Positions 8,399 to 16,661 of a stretch of 64,000 nt of DNA are shown one piece after another. Under the pieces are notes generated by a model, which saw only the letters and a list, made by a program, of their open reading frames with translations, was not told where the DNA came from and searched no databases. This stretch comes from WJMT01 sp964445575. GTDB lineage: Bacteria; Acidobacteriota; Aminicenantia; Aminicenantales; Aminicenantaceae. The stretch covers positions 4,988-68,987 of the forward strand of contig CAYULB010000006.1 in NCBI GenBank assembly GCA_964445575.1, read 5' to 3'. Numbering within the stretch: position 1 is the first letter of the stretch; every line of letters begins with the position of its first letter. The position numbers and the translations under genes are program-made.

Positions 8399-10795
8399 TC
8401 ATTGATTCTGACTTTTGGGGAAGATTGTTGTCCTGACTGAAATGGTTTCTCCGTCTGACACGATTTCCACAGCTCCATGGCGGGCTGTTGAGTAAAGCTG
8501 ATTTCCTGTTTTTTCATAACGCTGGATGACTTCTTTGGCCGGGAGGCCAAAAGGATTGTTTTCTCCCACTGAAATGACCACTATCTGGGGAGAAACAGCT
8601 TTGATGAAGCGTTCTGTATTGGAGGTTCTGCTTCCATGGTGGGGCGATTTAAGCACCTGGCACTTTATGTTCTGGTAATGGGACAAAATGTTCTCTTCAG
8701 CTTGATATTCGATGTCTCCGGTCAAAAGGAATGCTGTATTTTGGAATTGAAGCCTCATGACCATTGATTGATTGTTATTCACAGAAAGAGGCGGCTTTTC
8801 TGGTTTTTCTGGATAAAGTATATGGAGGTCGACATCTCCAATTTCAAATGAGTCTCCCCGGAATAATTTCCTTTGTTTGGTCTGGGGGTTCAGGCTTTTT
8901 TTAAAGGCGAGGTAGGTTTTTTCATCTCGTGGAGATATGGATTCCCAGAATTCTTTAACCTTGAAATTTTTAACCACAGAAAACAGGCCGTAGAGATGGT
9001 CGGGGTGGGCATGGGACAGCACTAGATAGTCGATTTTTTTTATTCCTTTATTCCAGAGAAAGGGGGAGACAATCCTTTCCCCGATATCAAAAGAACTATA
9101 AGCAGAGCCTCCTCCGTCTACCAGCATTTTTTTGCGGCCGGGAAATTCCACTAAAATGGAATCTCCGTTTCCCACATCTATAAAAGTTACCCGGAGGTGT
9201 GGGGAGTTAGAAGGAAAGGGATAAGTGACAAGGATGATAAAAATAATAAAGAAAGCTAAGGATGTTAAAAGCTTCTGCCTTTTGATTTTTCGAGGAGCGA
9301 GAAAAGCGAGCAGAAAAAGGTAGTAGCTGATAACTGTAAAGAGATGAGGAGTGGGAATCCGGTAGGATAGGAAATTTACAGAGGAGGAAAGATGGGAGAC
9401 GTTACCTAGGACATGGATCAGAAACTCCTGAGCCTTAACAGCAAGCTGAGCCAGGCTTGGGGTAATAAATGAAAGGGGGATGAATACATAACCTGCTGCC
9501 ATTATTAAGGAGAGCAGAGGAAGCGCAATGAGGTTGAGGATAAGAGGGGCGAAGGTGACCCGGTTGAAAGCTGAGGCTGTGATGGGAAGGATTCCCAGTT
9601 GAGCGGTAAAGGATAGCACCAGTATTTCGCTGATGTTTAAGGGAAGTTTGGGGAGATATTTGATTAGGAGGGGAAAAAATAAAATGATGGACAGGGTGGC
9701 TGCAAAGGTCATCTGAAAGCCCAGAGAGAAAAGGTGGAAAGGATTCACCAGAAGCAGGATGAATGCGCTTAAAGATAAAGTGTTTAAAAGGTTGGTGTCT
9801 TTCCAGATTAATTTTCCTATGAGAAAAATAAGAGTCATGATGGTTGCCCGAATGATAGAGGGCCTTCCTTCTACCAGGAGGGAGTAAAAAATAAGGATAA
9901 AGATCAGCACGATATAAGATGTCCGGGAGGGAACATTCAGGAGTTTCAGAAAGGAAAATATTAAAAAGGAAATGATGGCTATGTGAGCTCCGGATATGGC
10001 AAAGAGATGGTAAAGACCTGAGTCTTGAAGCGAGCGGGAGAAAGATTCACTCATCCGGCCTCTTTCTCCTAAAAGCAGAGCTTCCACCACCGCCCCTGAA
10101 GAAGAGAGAGCGCCCTGTTTTTCTACTGGGAAAAAAGCTTCGATTTTTTTCTGAATCTGGCGGCGCGCTTTGGAGATGAGTCTGAGCGGAGAGAAGAGAC
10201 TGCCTGAAGACAATTTTTGGACCAGCAGAGGGGATTTGCAGAAGCCTGTTTTGTGTATTTTTCTGAATCTCAGGTAGGTGTTTGAAGAGGGAAGCCTGAA
10301 ATTCTTGAAACCCTGGGAAGAAGAGACCCGGGTAGAGATTTTAACCTTATCATGGACCAGAAGATTGTCGAAGACTTCAGAGTTTTTGCTTTGGGGAACG
10401 GATATCCTTATTTTTCCTTTAATTTTTTCTGTTTTGTTTTTATAAGAGATTTGTTTTGTTTTTATGTAGAGATATACCTGGTCATTGAGAAAAGAGGGGG
10501 ATTTATAAAGCGTTCCTTGAATGTCCACATAGGATTCTTGTTTGAAGTTGAACAAACGGTTTTGGTGATATTTGCTGTGGGAATGGTTATACAGAGAAGC
10601 ACCCAAGAGAAAAGTGCTTATGAGCAGAAACAAAAAGGCAGGGATGTTTTTTCTCAATGAAATCAAATTAACCCAGGCCAGTATGAGGCTGATCACTAAC
10701 AGAGTCAGAAGCCAGAAGAGGGGCAGGGACAGCCCAGATGAGAAGAGAATCCCTGAAGCAAAAGCCAGGGCAATGAATAAAAAAGGAAAAGCCAT
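8399..10795 (-). CDS. comEC: ComEC/Rec2-type DNA internalization protein
   Basis: Predicted inner-membrane channel for single-stranded DNA uptake in natural transformation. The 798 aa protein has an N-terminal DUF4131-like region with several membrane segments. A competence domain (about 220-500) contains HLFAISGAHIAIISF and EGRPSIIRATIM. A C-terminal metallo-beta-lactamase-like domain (about 545-790) carries SHAHPDH and DGGGS. All three expected parts are present and in order. It overlaps the end of the M20 amidohydrolase gene by one base and is co-transcribed with it. No other competence gene is in the window, so uptake ability cannot be concluded. Confidence 0.93.
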   Translation of the reverse strand: MAFPFLFIALAFASGILFSSGLSLPLFWLLTLLVISLILAWVNLISLRKNIPAFLFLLISTFLLGASLYNHSHSKYHQNRLFNFKQESYVDIQGTLYKSPSFLNDQVYLYIKTKQISYKNKTEKIKGKIRISVPQSKNSEVFDNLLVHDKVKISTRVSSSQGFKNFRLPSSNTYLRFRKIHKTGFCKSPLLVQKLSSGSLFSPLRLISKARRQIQKKIEAFFPVEKQGALSSSGAVVEALLLGERGRMSESFSRSLQDSGLYHLFAISGAHIAIISFLIFSFLKLLNVPSRTSYIVLIFILIFYSLLVEGRPSIIRATIMTLIFLIGKLIWKDTNLLNTLSLSAFILLLVNPFHLFSLGFQMTFAATLSIILFFPLLIKYLPKLPLNISEILVLSFTAQLGILPITASAFNRVTFAPLILNLIALPLLSLIMAAGYVFIPLSFITPSLAQLAVKAQEFLIHVLGNVSHLSSSVNFLSYRIPTPHLFTVISYYLFLLAFLAPRKIKRQKLLTSLAFFIIFIILVTYPFPSNSPHLRVTFIDVGNGDSILVEFPGRKKMLVDGGGSAYSSFDIGERIVSPFLWNKGIKKIDYLVLSHAHPDHLYGLFSVVKNFKVKEFWESISPRDEKTYLAFKKSLNPQTKQRKLFRGDSFEIGDVDLHILYPEKPEKPPLSVNNNQSMVMRLQFQNTAFLLTGDIEYQAEENILSHYQNIKCQVLKSPHHGSRTSNTERFIKAVSPQIVVISVGENNPFGLPAKEVIQRYEKTGNQLYSTARHGAVEIVSDGETISVRTTIFPKSQNQ

Positions 10796-12111
10796 TACGG
10801 ATTGCGCTGTTCGAGCTGCTTTTGATAATCCAGGCAGTCCAGGAGAAGGTGGCAGAGGATTTTTATTCCAATAGGAATGCAGTTTTCATCTGGATTGAAT
10901 TTGGCACTGTGCAGAGGAGAAGCTGTTTTTTCCCAGGGTAGCCTGGTTCCCAGCAGAAAGTAAAATCCCGGGATTTTTTCTGAGTACTCTGAAAAGTCTT
11001 CCGCTACCATCTGCGGGTAAAAGGGGTTGACATTGTTTTCCCCGGCGGCATTCAGAAGCGATGGTTTTAAAATGGAAGCAAGCTCGGGATGATTGTACAG
11101 GGGTGAAGCCCCTTTTTTGTATTTCAGGGAATAAGTCGCTCCAAAGGGTTTGGTATAGCTTGCTGTTACTTTTTCAATAAGCTGTTTTATGTTCTGTTGA
11201 GATTTTTGGTCCAGTGTCCTCACCGTGCCTTCCAGCTTTACTTCTTCGGCTATGACATTAGACTTTGAACCGCCAGATATTTTCCCGATGGTGACCACAG
11301 CAGGATTAACAGGATCCACAGCCCTGCTGATCAGGGATTGAATTCCGATCACTATTTGGGAGGCTATATACACCGCATCGATTCCTTCGTGAGGCCGGGC
11401 TCCATGAGAACTTCTGCCGCTGATAGTGATTTCAATGGTATCTGCTCCGGCAAAGATGTTGCCCGGTGAAAAAAGCACTTTTCCTGTTTCTTCGTCCGGC
11501 CAAACATGAAAGCCAAAGATAGCTCTGACCGGAGGATTTTCCAGCACTCCTTGTTTTATCATTAAGTCAGCTCCTCCCTCTTCTCCTGGAGGAACACCTT
11601 CTTCTGCGGGCTGGAAAATGAACTTTATGTTTCCTTTGATCAGATCTCTCATTTCATTCAGAACCATGGCTGTTCCCAGCACAATGGAAGTATGGACATC
11701 ATGACCGCAGGCATGCATAACGCCTTTATTAAGTGATTCATAGGGGAGACCTGTTTGTTCTTGGATGGGGAGGGCGTCCATGTCCGCGCGTACCCCGATT
11801 GTGATTCCTTCGTTTTTTCCTCTGAGCAGGCCGACCACTCCGGTGTGGGCCACTCTTGTCCGGACATCCATATTAAGGGAAAAAAGCTTTGAGGATACCA
11901 GTTTGGAAGTCTCGAATTCTCTGTTGCTCAATTCAGGGTTCATGTGGAGGTGTCTTCTTATATCAAGGATGTCTTGTTTGTGTTTTTCAATGAGATCGGC
12001 AATTCGGAGGGCTGTGGCTTTGTTAACCGATAATAAGGGGGATGAAACTAACAGCAGGACAGCAGCGAAAAAAAAGGCTTTTTTCATTTCAGAATCTGAC
12101 ACCAACCGCAT
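10795..12111 (-). CDS. Exported M20-family amidohydrolase
   Basis: Zinc-dependent amidohydrolase of the M20 family (IAA-amino acid hydrolase, hippurate hydrolase and N-acyl-amino acid amidohydrolase group), 438 aa. A signal peptide (MKKAFFFAAVLLLVSS, starting at the internal Met9, codon 12085-12087) points to export. Metal-site motifs are GVRADMDALPIQEQ, MHACGHDVHTSIVLG, PAEEG and GFHVWP, and the C-terminal block QMVAEDFSEYSEKIPGFYFLLG is intact. A TTGACA-17-TAATAT promoter ends 6 bases before the ATG at 12111, which would make that a leaderless start. A start at Met9 would have a 24-base leader but no ribosome site. The substrate is unknown; peptide or amino-acid scavenging is likely. Confidence 0.9.
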   Translation of the reverse strand: MRLVSDSEMKKAFFFAAVLLLVSSPLLSVNKATALRIADLIEKHKQDILDIRRHLHMNPELSNREFETSKLVSSKLFSLNMDVRTRVAHTGVVGLLRGKNEGITIGVRADMDALPIQEQTGLPYESLNKGVMHACGHDVHTSIVLGTAMVLNEMRDLIKGNIKFIFQPAEEGVPPGEEGGADLMIKQGVLENPPVRAIFGFHVWPDEETGKVLFSPGNIFAGADTIEITISGRSSHGARPHEGIDAVYIASQIVIGIQSLISRAVDPVNPAVVTIGKISGGSKSNVIAEEVKLEGTVRTLDQKSQQNIKQLIEKVTASYTKPFGATYSLKYKKGASPLYNHPELASILKPSLLNAAGENNVNPFYPQMVAEDFSEYSEKIPGFYFLLGTRLPWEKTASPLHSAKFNPDENCIPIGIKILCHLLLDCLDYQKQLEQRNP

Positions 12112-12117
12112 AGATTT

Positions 12118-12146
12118 ATATTAAAATCACTGAGATGTCTTGTCAA
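12118..12146 (-). promoter_or_regulatory. Sigma-70 promoter of the M20/comEC operon
   Basis: Minus-strand -35 TTGACA (12141-12146), 17-base spacer, -10 TAATAT (12118-12123). Only 6 bases separate the -10 from the ATG at 12111, so transcription should begin at or next to the start codon. Confidence 0.6.
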
Positions 12147-12162
12147 TGAAAGATATTGATGA

Positions 12163-13764
12163 TTAAAAGATAAGGTTTTCTCGGTAGGTTCCGTAAGCTT
12201 CCTTTAATACGGCTGTGATTTCTCCCACAGTGCCCATCTCCTTTACACAGTCCAGGATATAAGGCATCAAGTTTTTATCCTCTTCTGCAGCCTGCTTCAG
12301 GGATTTGAGAGAGGATTTAAGTTTTTTTTCTGATCTCAGCCTTCTGACTTCATTCAACTCATTGATTTGATTTTGTTCCAGTTCTTTAGGAGGATAATAG
12401 ATTTCAAAAGACAGTTTGCTTTTTTCTGATTGGAATTTATTGACGCCGATGATATCTCTTTCTTTGTTTTCCAATGATTTTTGGTAAGAATAGGCACTTT
12501 TCTGGATTTCTTTCTGGACGTATCCATTTTCAATAGCTTGAAGCATTCCCCCCATATCTTCGATTTTTGTTAAATATCCATTCACTTTTTCTTCGATTTG
12601 ATTGGTAAGATGTTCAACCAGGTATGAACCGCCCAGAGGGTCGACCACATCCGGAACTCCTGTTTCATAGGCAATGACTTGCTGGGTGCGGAGTGCAATC
12701 TTGACAGATTCTTCACTGGGGAGGGCCAGCGCTTCATCCCGTGAGTTTGTATGAAGGGATTGAGTGCCTCCCAGTACAGAAGAGAGAGCCTGAAGAGCGA
12801 CTCTTATGACATTATTTTCAGGCTCCTGGGCGGTGAGAGTGGCACCGCTGGTCTGGGTGTGAAATCTAAACTTCCAGGACTTTGGGTTTCTGGCACTGAA
12901 TCTTTCTTTCATTATTTTTGCCCATATCCGCCGGGCAGCTCGGAATTTAGCGATTTCTTCAAAAAGGTTGTTGTGGGCGGCCAGAAAAAAAGAAAGACGG
13001 GGAGCAAAAGAGTCGATATCCAGACCCGAGTCAAGAACGGATCGGATGTAGGTTATGGCATTGGCAAGGGTAAAGGCCAGCTCCTGAACAGCGGTGGCTC
13101 CAGCTTCTCTTATGTGATAACCGCTTATGCTCATGGTATTCCACTTGGGCATGTGTTTCTGGCAGAAATTGATGGTATCCTTGATGATTTTTAAGGAAGG
13201 ACCGGGGGGAAATATATAGGTTCCCCGGGCAATGAATTCTTTAAGAATGTCGTTTTGTATGGTTCCTGACAGCTGAGACCCTGAGGTTCCTTTTAATTCA
13301 GCCAGTGCCAGATACATGGCCAGGATGATGGATGCGGTTGAGTTTATGGTCATAGAAACAGAGACTTTGTTGAGAGGGATTTTTTCAAAAAGGATTCTCA
13401 TGTCCTGAAGAGAATCTATGGCAACTCCGACTTTTCCCACTTCCCCCTGAGATTGGGGATGGTCTGAGTCCAGCCCCAACTGTGTGGGAAGGTCAAAGGC
13501 AACGCTCAGGCCGGTCTGGCCTTTTGAAAGAAGGAATCGGTATCTTTGGTTTGATTCCCTGGCTGTGCCAAAGCCAGCATACTGGCGCATGGTCCAGAGC
13601 TTTCCCCTGTACATATCAGGGTAAATCCCTCTGGTAAAGGGATATTCTCCTGAATCTCCCAGATTCTTCTGGAAATCAGGTGATTGGATGTCCTGTTCTG
13701 AATAGATCCGTTTGAGTCCAATGGAAGAGGAGGTGGTGCGCTTTTTCCTTTTGTCTTCACCCAT
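12163..13764 (-). CDS. Methylmalonyl-CoA mutase, large-subunit N-terminal (catalytic) protein
   Basis: Substrate-binding TIM-barrel subunit of adenosylcobalamin-dependent methylmalonyl-CoA mutase, which interconverts methylmalonyl-CoA and succinyl-CoA. The 533 aa length matches the split form in which the B12-binding domain is a separate small protein; that partner is not in this window. Family blocks seen are TRGIYPDMYRGKLWTMRQYAG near the N-terminus, SVAFDLPTQLGLDSDHP, VSVSMTINSTA, RFHTQTSGATLTAQEPENN and the C-terminal YETGVPDVVDPLGGSY. It lies 2 bases after enolase on the same strand. A related acyl-CoA mutase (isobutyryl- or ethylmalonyl-CoA mutase) cannot be excluded. Confidence 0.9.
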   Translation of the reverse strand: MGEDKRKKRTTSSSIGLKRIYSEQDIQSPDFQKNLGDSGEYPFTRGIYPDMYRGKLWTMRQYAGFGTARESNQRYRFLLSKGQTGLSVAFDLPTQLGLDSDHPQSQGEVGKVGVAIDSLQDMRILFEKIPLNKVSVSMTINSTASIILAMYLALAELKGTSGSQLSGTIQNDILKEFIARGTYIFPPGPSLKIIKDTINFCQKHMPKWNTMSISGYHIREAGATAVQELAFTLANAITYIRSVLDSGLDIDSFAPRLSFFLAAHNNLFEEIAKFRAARRIWAKIMKERFSARNPKSWKFRFHTQTSGATLTAQEPENNVIRVALQALSSVLGGTQSLHTNSRDEALALPSEESVKIALRTQQVIAYETGVPDVVDPLGGSYLVEHLTNQIEEKVNGYLTKIEDMGGMLQAIENGYVQKEIQKSAYSYQKSLENKERDIIGVNKFQSEKSKLSFEIYYPPKELEQNQINELNEVRRLRSEKKLKSSLKSLKQAAEEDKNLMPYILDCVKEMGTVGEITAVLKEAYGTYRENLIF

Positions 13765-13766
13765 AT

Positions 13767-15062
13767 TCAGGAAATATATTTTGAAAAAGCTTTTTTACCG
13801 GTGTAGGAGCCCTTTTTTCCCAGGAGTTCTTCGATTTCCATGAGCCGGTTGTATTTGGCGACTCTTTCTCCTCTGCTCACAGACCCTGTTTTGATTTGGC
13901 CAGTGTTCAAAGCCACACTCAGGTCAGCGATAAAGGTATCTGAAGTTTCGCCAGACCGATGTGAAATGACACAGCTGTAACCATTTTTTTGGGCATGTTT
14001 GACTGTCTCAATGGTCTCTGTCAGGGTTCCTATCTGGTTTAATTTAATGAGAATGGAATTGGCTGTTTTTTCTTTTATCCCCTTTTTCAAGATTTCAAGA
14101 TTGGTGACAAAAATGTCATCACCAACCAGCTGGATGCTTTTTCCAAATTCCTGGGCCATTTTTTTCCAGCTTTCCCAGTCATCCTCTGCAAATCCATCTT
14201 CGATCGAGATTATAGGATATTTTTTTATAAATTCCCGGTAGAATTCGATCATTTCCTGAGTGTCTTTTTTTGAACCGTCTGATTTTTTGAACACATATTG
14301 TCCGTCCTCATAAAATTCAGATGCAGCCACATCCAAAGCAAGACAAATATCAGTTCCCGGTTCATAACCAGCGCTTTGAATGCTCTGGAAAATCAGTTCC
14401 AGAGCTTCCTCGTTTGATTTGAGGTCCGGAGCAAAACCTCCTTCATCCCCCACCGCTGTGTTGTATCCTTTTTTATTAAGATTTTTTTTCAGATTATGGA
14501 AGACCTCGGAACAAATCCTGACGGCTTCCTTAAAATCAGGGCTATTCAGAGGAACGATCATGAATTCCTGAATGTCCACATTATTGCCGGCGTGAGAGCC
14601 TCCGTTGAGTATATTGACAAGAGGGACTGGAAGTTGATAGAAGTCCCTTGGTTCTAAATAATGGAACAGTTCCAAGCCCATTGCATTGGCGGAAGCTTGG
14701 GCTACAGCCATGGAAACAGAAAGGATGGCATTGGCTCCCAGGTTTTCTTTGGATGGAGTGCCATCAAGCTGGATAAGAATACCATCTATCTTTTTTTGCT
14801 GTGTGGAATCCAGCCCTTTTAATTCAGGTGCAATGACCTTTTCCACATTGGAGACCGCTTTCAGCACTCCTTTTTTGAGATACCTTTTCGGGTCGCCGTC
14901 CCTCAGCTCCAGAGCCTCTCTCTTTCCAGTGGAAGCTCCTGAAGGCACTGAGGCTTTTCCTGAATGGCCGGATTCAAGGGTCACTTTAGTGGCTAAAGTT
15001 GGATTTCCTCTTGAATCCAGAATTTCCCTGGATTTGATTTCCTTTATGATTGTTTTCGGCAT
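13767..15062 (-). CDS. eno: Enolase
   Basis: Glycolytic interconversion of 2-phosphoglycerate and phosphoenolpyruvate in the cytoplasm. The 431 aa length is typical. Visible blocks are SREILDSRGNPT, the SVPSGASTG loop (as KASVPSGASTGKREALELRD), NGGSHAGNN, GDEGGFAPDL, the metal ligand region SIEDGFAEDDW, VGDDIFVTN, the signature ILIKLNQIGTLTET and SHRSGETSDTFIADL. It is the first gene of an eno-mutase pair. I found no convincing promoter or strong ribosome site in the 74-base gap upstream. Confidence 0.98.
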   Translation of the reverse strand: MPKTIIKEIKSREILDSRGNPTLATKVTLESGHSGKASVPSGASTGKREALELRDGDPKRYLKKGVLKAVSNVEKVIAPELKGLDSTQQKKIDGILIQLDGTPSKENLGANAILSVSMAVAQASANAMGLELFHYLEPRDFYQLPVPLVNILNGGSHAGNNVDIQEFMIVPLNSPDFKEAVRICSEVFHNLKKNLNKKGYNTAVGDEGGFAPDLKSNEEALELIFQSIQSAGYEPGTDICLALDVAASEFYEDGQYVFKKSDGSKKDTQEMIEFYREFIKKYPIISIEDGFAEDDWESWKKMAQEFGKSIQLVGDDIFVTNLEILKKGIKEKTANSILIKLNQIGTLTETIETVKHAQKNGYSCVISHRSGETSDTFIADLSVALNTGQIKTGSVSRGERVAKYNRLMEIEELLGKKGSYTGKKAFSKYIS

Positions 15063-15136
15063 AGAATTGGCTTACTTAATGGATTTGTAGTTTCACAGAA
15101 AAAGAATGATTTATGTTTTAGGAAGAGCGGAGATAA

Positions 15137-15460
15137 CTATTTTTTTTCCTCGGTTTCTTCTGCCATTTCTTCAGTTTTTTTGCTGATTTCTTTCTTTTTT
15201 TTGTCGACAAAGTCTTTTATCGCTTCAACTCCTTCTTTTGATTTTTCTTTTGCCATATGAATCCCTTTTTCAGCGTCTTTGGAGAACTTTTCATATCTTT
15301 CTCTAGCTTTTTCTCCAGTCCTCTCCGCCTGATCACGGATTTTTTTTCTGGTTTCTTTGCCTTCAGCAGGTGCAAACAGGACTCCTAATATAAATCCTGT
15401 TGCAGTACCCAATAAAAATGATAAAGTGATTTCAACAGCACTTGAACCTTTATTTTCCAT
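15137..15460 (-). CDS. YtxH domain-containing membrane protein
   Basis: Small (107 aa) protein with one glycine-rich membrane segment (about 12-30, FLLGTATGFILGVLFAPAEG) followed by a highly charged Lys/Glu helix to the C-terminus, the layout of the YtxH/general-stress family. The basic segment KETRKKIRDQAERTGEKARERY is typical of that family. It overlaps the upstream DUF948-like gene by 11 bases, a pairing common in other bacteria. Function is unknown; an envelope stress role is only an analogy with Firmicutes. Confidence 0.8.
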   Translation of the reverse strand: MENKGSSAVEITLSFLLGTATGFILGVLFAPAEGKETRKKIRDQAERTGEKARERYEKFSKDAEKGIHMAKEKSKEGVEAIKDFVDKKKKEISKKTEEMAEETEEKK

Positions 15461-15824
15461 TTTTTCCCTCCTTTTTCTTTCTTTTTAGCTGCCTCCAACC
15501 TAGCCTGATTAAAGGATAGACAAGAGGCCAGTATCTTGAGCTGGGCCTGATTATTTTGGTGGTCATGAACCAGGCTGCTTCTGACAATCCTATGGCTGTT
15601 TTTTTTGTGGCATCAAGAATATCCTGAACATCATCCACTTGAGAGTTTATTTTGAGACTGGCATCATTTAAGTTTTTAGCAAGGGAGCGGATTTCCATCA
15701 TGGTTAATGTCGTCTCTTTTGCTGTTTTTCGCAGCTGGATAAGAAAAACAACCAAAAAAGTCACTGCGACTACTGCGGCAAAAGTCAAAACCAAAAACAA
15801 AAATTGATTTAAAGTCAGTGTCAT
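15450..15824 (-). CDS. DUF948-like single-pass membrane protein
   Basis: This 124 aa protein has one N-terminal membrane helix (about 8-30), then an amphipathic helical region with the DASLKINSQVDDVQDIL spacing seen in DUF948 proteins, and a basic C-terminus. It is the first gene of a two-gene unit with YtxH. The start is supported by a TTGACA-17-TATTCT promoter that ends 8 bases upstream and by the absence of any better start. There is no Shine-Dalgarno site. Confidence 0.7.
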   Translation of the reverse strand: MTLTLNQFLFLVLTFAAVVAVTFLVVFLIQLRKTAKETTLTMMEIRSLAKNLNDASLKINSQVDDVQDILDATKKTAIGLSEAAWFMTTKIIRPSSRYWPLVYPLIRLGWRQLKRKKKEGKNGK

Positions 15825-15832
15825 TTCCGTTT

Positions 15833-15861
15833 AGAATAAAACAAAAATGCTCTTTTGTCAA
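15833..15861 (-). promoter_or_regulatory. Sigma-70 promoter of the DUF948/YtxH operon
   Basis: Minus-strand -35 TTGACA (15856-15861), 17-base spacer, -10 TATTCT (15833-15838). The gap to the ATG at 15824 is 8 bases, so the predicted leader is 1-3 bases. Confidence 0.55.
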
Positions 15862-15865
15862 TTTG

Positions 15866-15894
15866 TTGCCGAATGGAAAGGGAGTCATTATAAT
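15866..15894 (+). promoter_or_regulatory. Sigma-70 promoter of the 15910 gene
   Basis: -35 TTGCCG (15866-15871), 17-base spacer, -10 TATAAT (15889-15894). It lies back-to-back with the divergent DUF948 promoter. Because it starts transcription near 15901, the in-frame ATG at 15847 cannot be used and ATG 15910 is preferred. Confidence 0.55.
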
Positions 15895-15909
15895 AACAGA
15901 GAGTTGAAA

Positions 15910-16488
15910 ATGGATTTTTTCTTTGTTAAAGATTACAGAAATAACTACCGGTTCTTTTCATCCGTTCCCAATCCGCAGATACAGGCAAATTTTTCAAAAT
16001 GGCGGAAGAAGTGGGAGCAGGCAAAAAAAAGATTGATGCTTCTTCCACCCCGGATATTGAATCAAGAGCTGGCCTTTGAAAGAGCTTTAAAGACCAAGGA
16101 TTCTGTGACAAAGATTTATTTTTCGGGAGATCAAAAACAAAGCAGGGTAAGGAAAAAATTTACCTTTTTCCTTCAAAAACAGAGGAGCAAACATCTTTTT
16201 CTTCTGGTTGTTGAGGGCCTTCTTCTCCCAATAAGCGGGATTATGGCACTTCTTCCCGGGCCGAATGTATTTTTTTATGTCCTTTTTTTAATAATGTTTA
16301 TCCAATGGAGAGCCTTAAGAGGAATAAAAGTTTTGATCAATAAAAACCATGATTTTATCAGCTCTTCTCTGTTGAAAGAATGGGAGGAAGCCGTGGAATC
16401 CAGCGACTTGGAAAGGATTCAGGCGGCTATTCAAAACATAGAAAAAGAAATCCCTGTAGATAAAGTAAAAAAGATATTGTATAAATAA
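15910..16488 (+). CDS. Membrane protein resembling the mitochondrial K+/H+-exchange-related family
   Basis: A 192 aa protein starting MDFFFVKDYRNNYRFF. Two adjacent hydrophobic segments (about 105-145) surround a conserved-looking GIMALLPGPNVFFYV hairpin and are preceded by a basic, amphipathic region. The N-terminal FFVKDYRNNYRFF start and the LPGPN turn recall the K+/H+ exchange-related family (yeast Mdm38-linked KHE1), known also from bacteria. This is recognition by eye and moderate at best. The C-terminal 60 residues are helical and charged. It lies alone, upstream of leuS, with its own promoter. Confidence 0.6.
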   Translation: MDFFFVKDYRNNYRFFSSVPNPQIQANFSKWRKKWEQAKKRLMLLPPRILNQELAFERALKTKDSVTKIYFSGDQKQSRVRKKFTFFLQKQRSKHLFLLVVEGLLLPISGIMALLPGPNVFFYVLFLIMFIQWRALRGIKVLINKNHDFISSSLLKEWEEAVESSDLERIQAAIQNIEKEIPVDKVKKILYK

Positions 16489-16536
16489 AAAAATAGGGTA
16501 TCAAAAAAGCTCCTGATATTCATTAAGTTGGAATTC

Positions 16537-16565
16537 TTGACTTTTTAGGGGTATACACCTAATAT
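16537..16565 (+). promoter_or_regulatory. Sigma-70 promoter of leuS with an operator-like palindrome in the spacer
   Basis: -35 TTGACT (16537-16542), 17-base spacer, -10 TAATAT (16560-16565). The spacer contains TAGGGGTATACACCTA (16546-16561), a 16-base near-palindrome matching its reverse complement at 14 positions. That is a good place for a repressor site. No matching second copy or regulator was seen. Confidence 0.5.
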
Positions 16566-16595
16566 TTATGATTGAATTTCAGAACAGGTCTTAGG

Positions 16596-16628
16596 TTCTA
16601 AAGAGACGACAGAAGTTCCTCTTTAGAA
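16596..16628 (+). promoter_or_regulatory. Perfect 10-bp stem-loop in the leuS leader
   Basis: TTCTAAAGAG (16596-16605) pairs perfectly with CTCTTTAGAA (16619-16628) across a 13-base loop, 33 bases before the leuS ATG and inside the predicted leader of about 90 bases. No T-run follows, so it is not an intrinsic terminator by itself. A role in translational or stability control of leuS is plausible but unproven. No T-box core sequence is recognisable. Confidence 0.5.
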
Positions 16629-16661
16629 GTCAACACCAACAGGCAGTGCAGGATATTGAAT

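Noticed and set aside
12751..13194. 147-codon plus-strand ORF
   Set aside because: It lies wholly inside the mutase gene on the other strand and shows no ribosome site or family resemblance.
15847..15909. ATG 15847 as the start of the K+/H+-exchange-like gene
   Set aside because: It lies upstream of the TTGCCG-17-TATAAT promoter and over the divergent DUF948 promoter; ATG 15910 gives a family-like N-terminus.
16572..16661. T-box riboswitch before leuS
   Set aside because: No T-box core motif, no specifier arrangement and no terminator T-run; only one simple hairpin.
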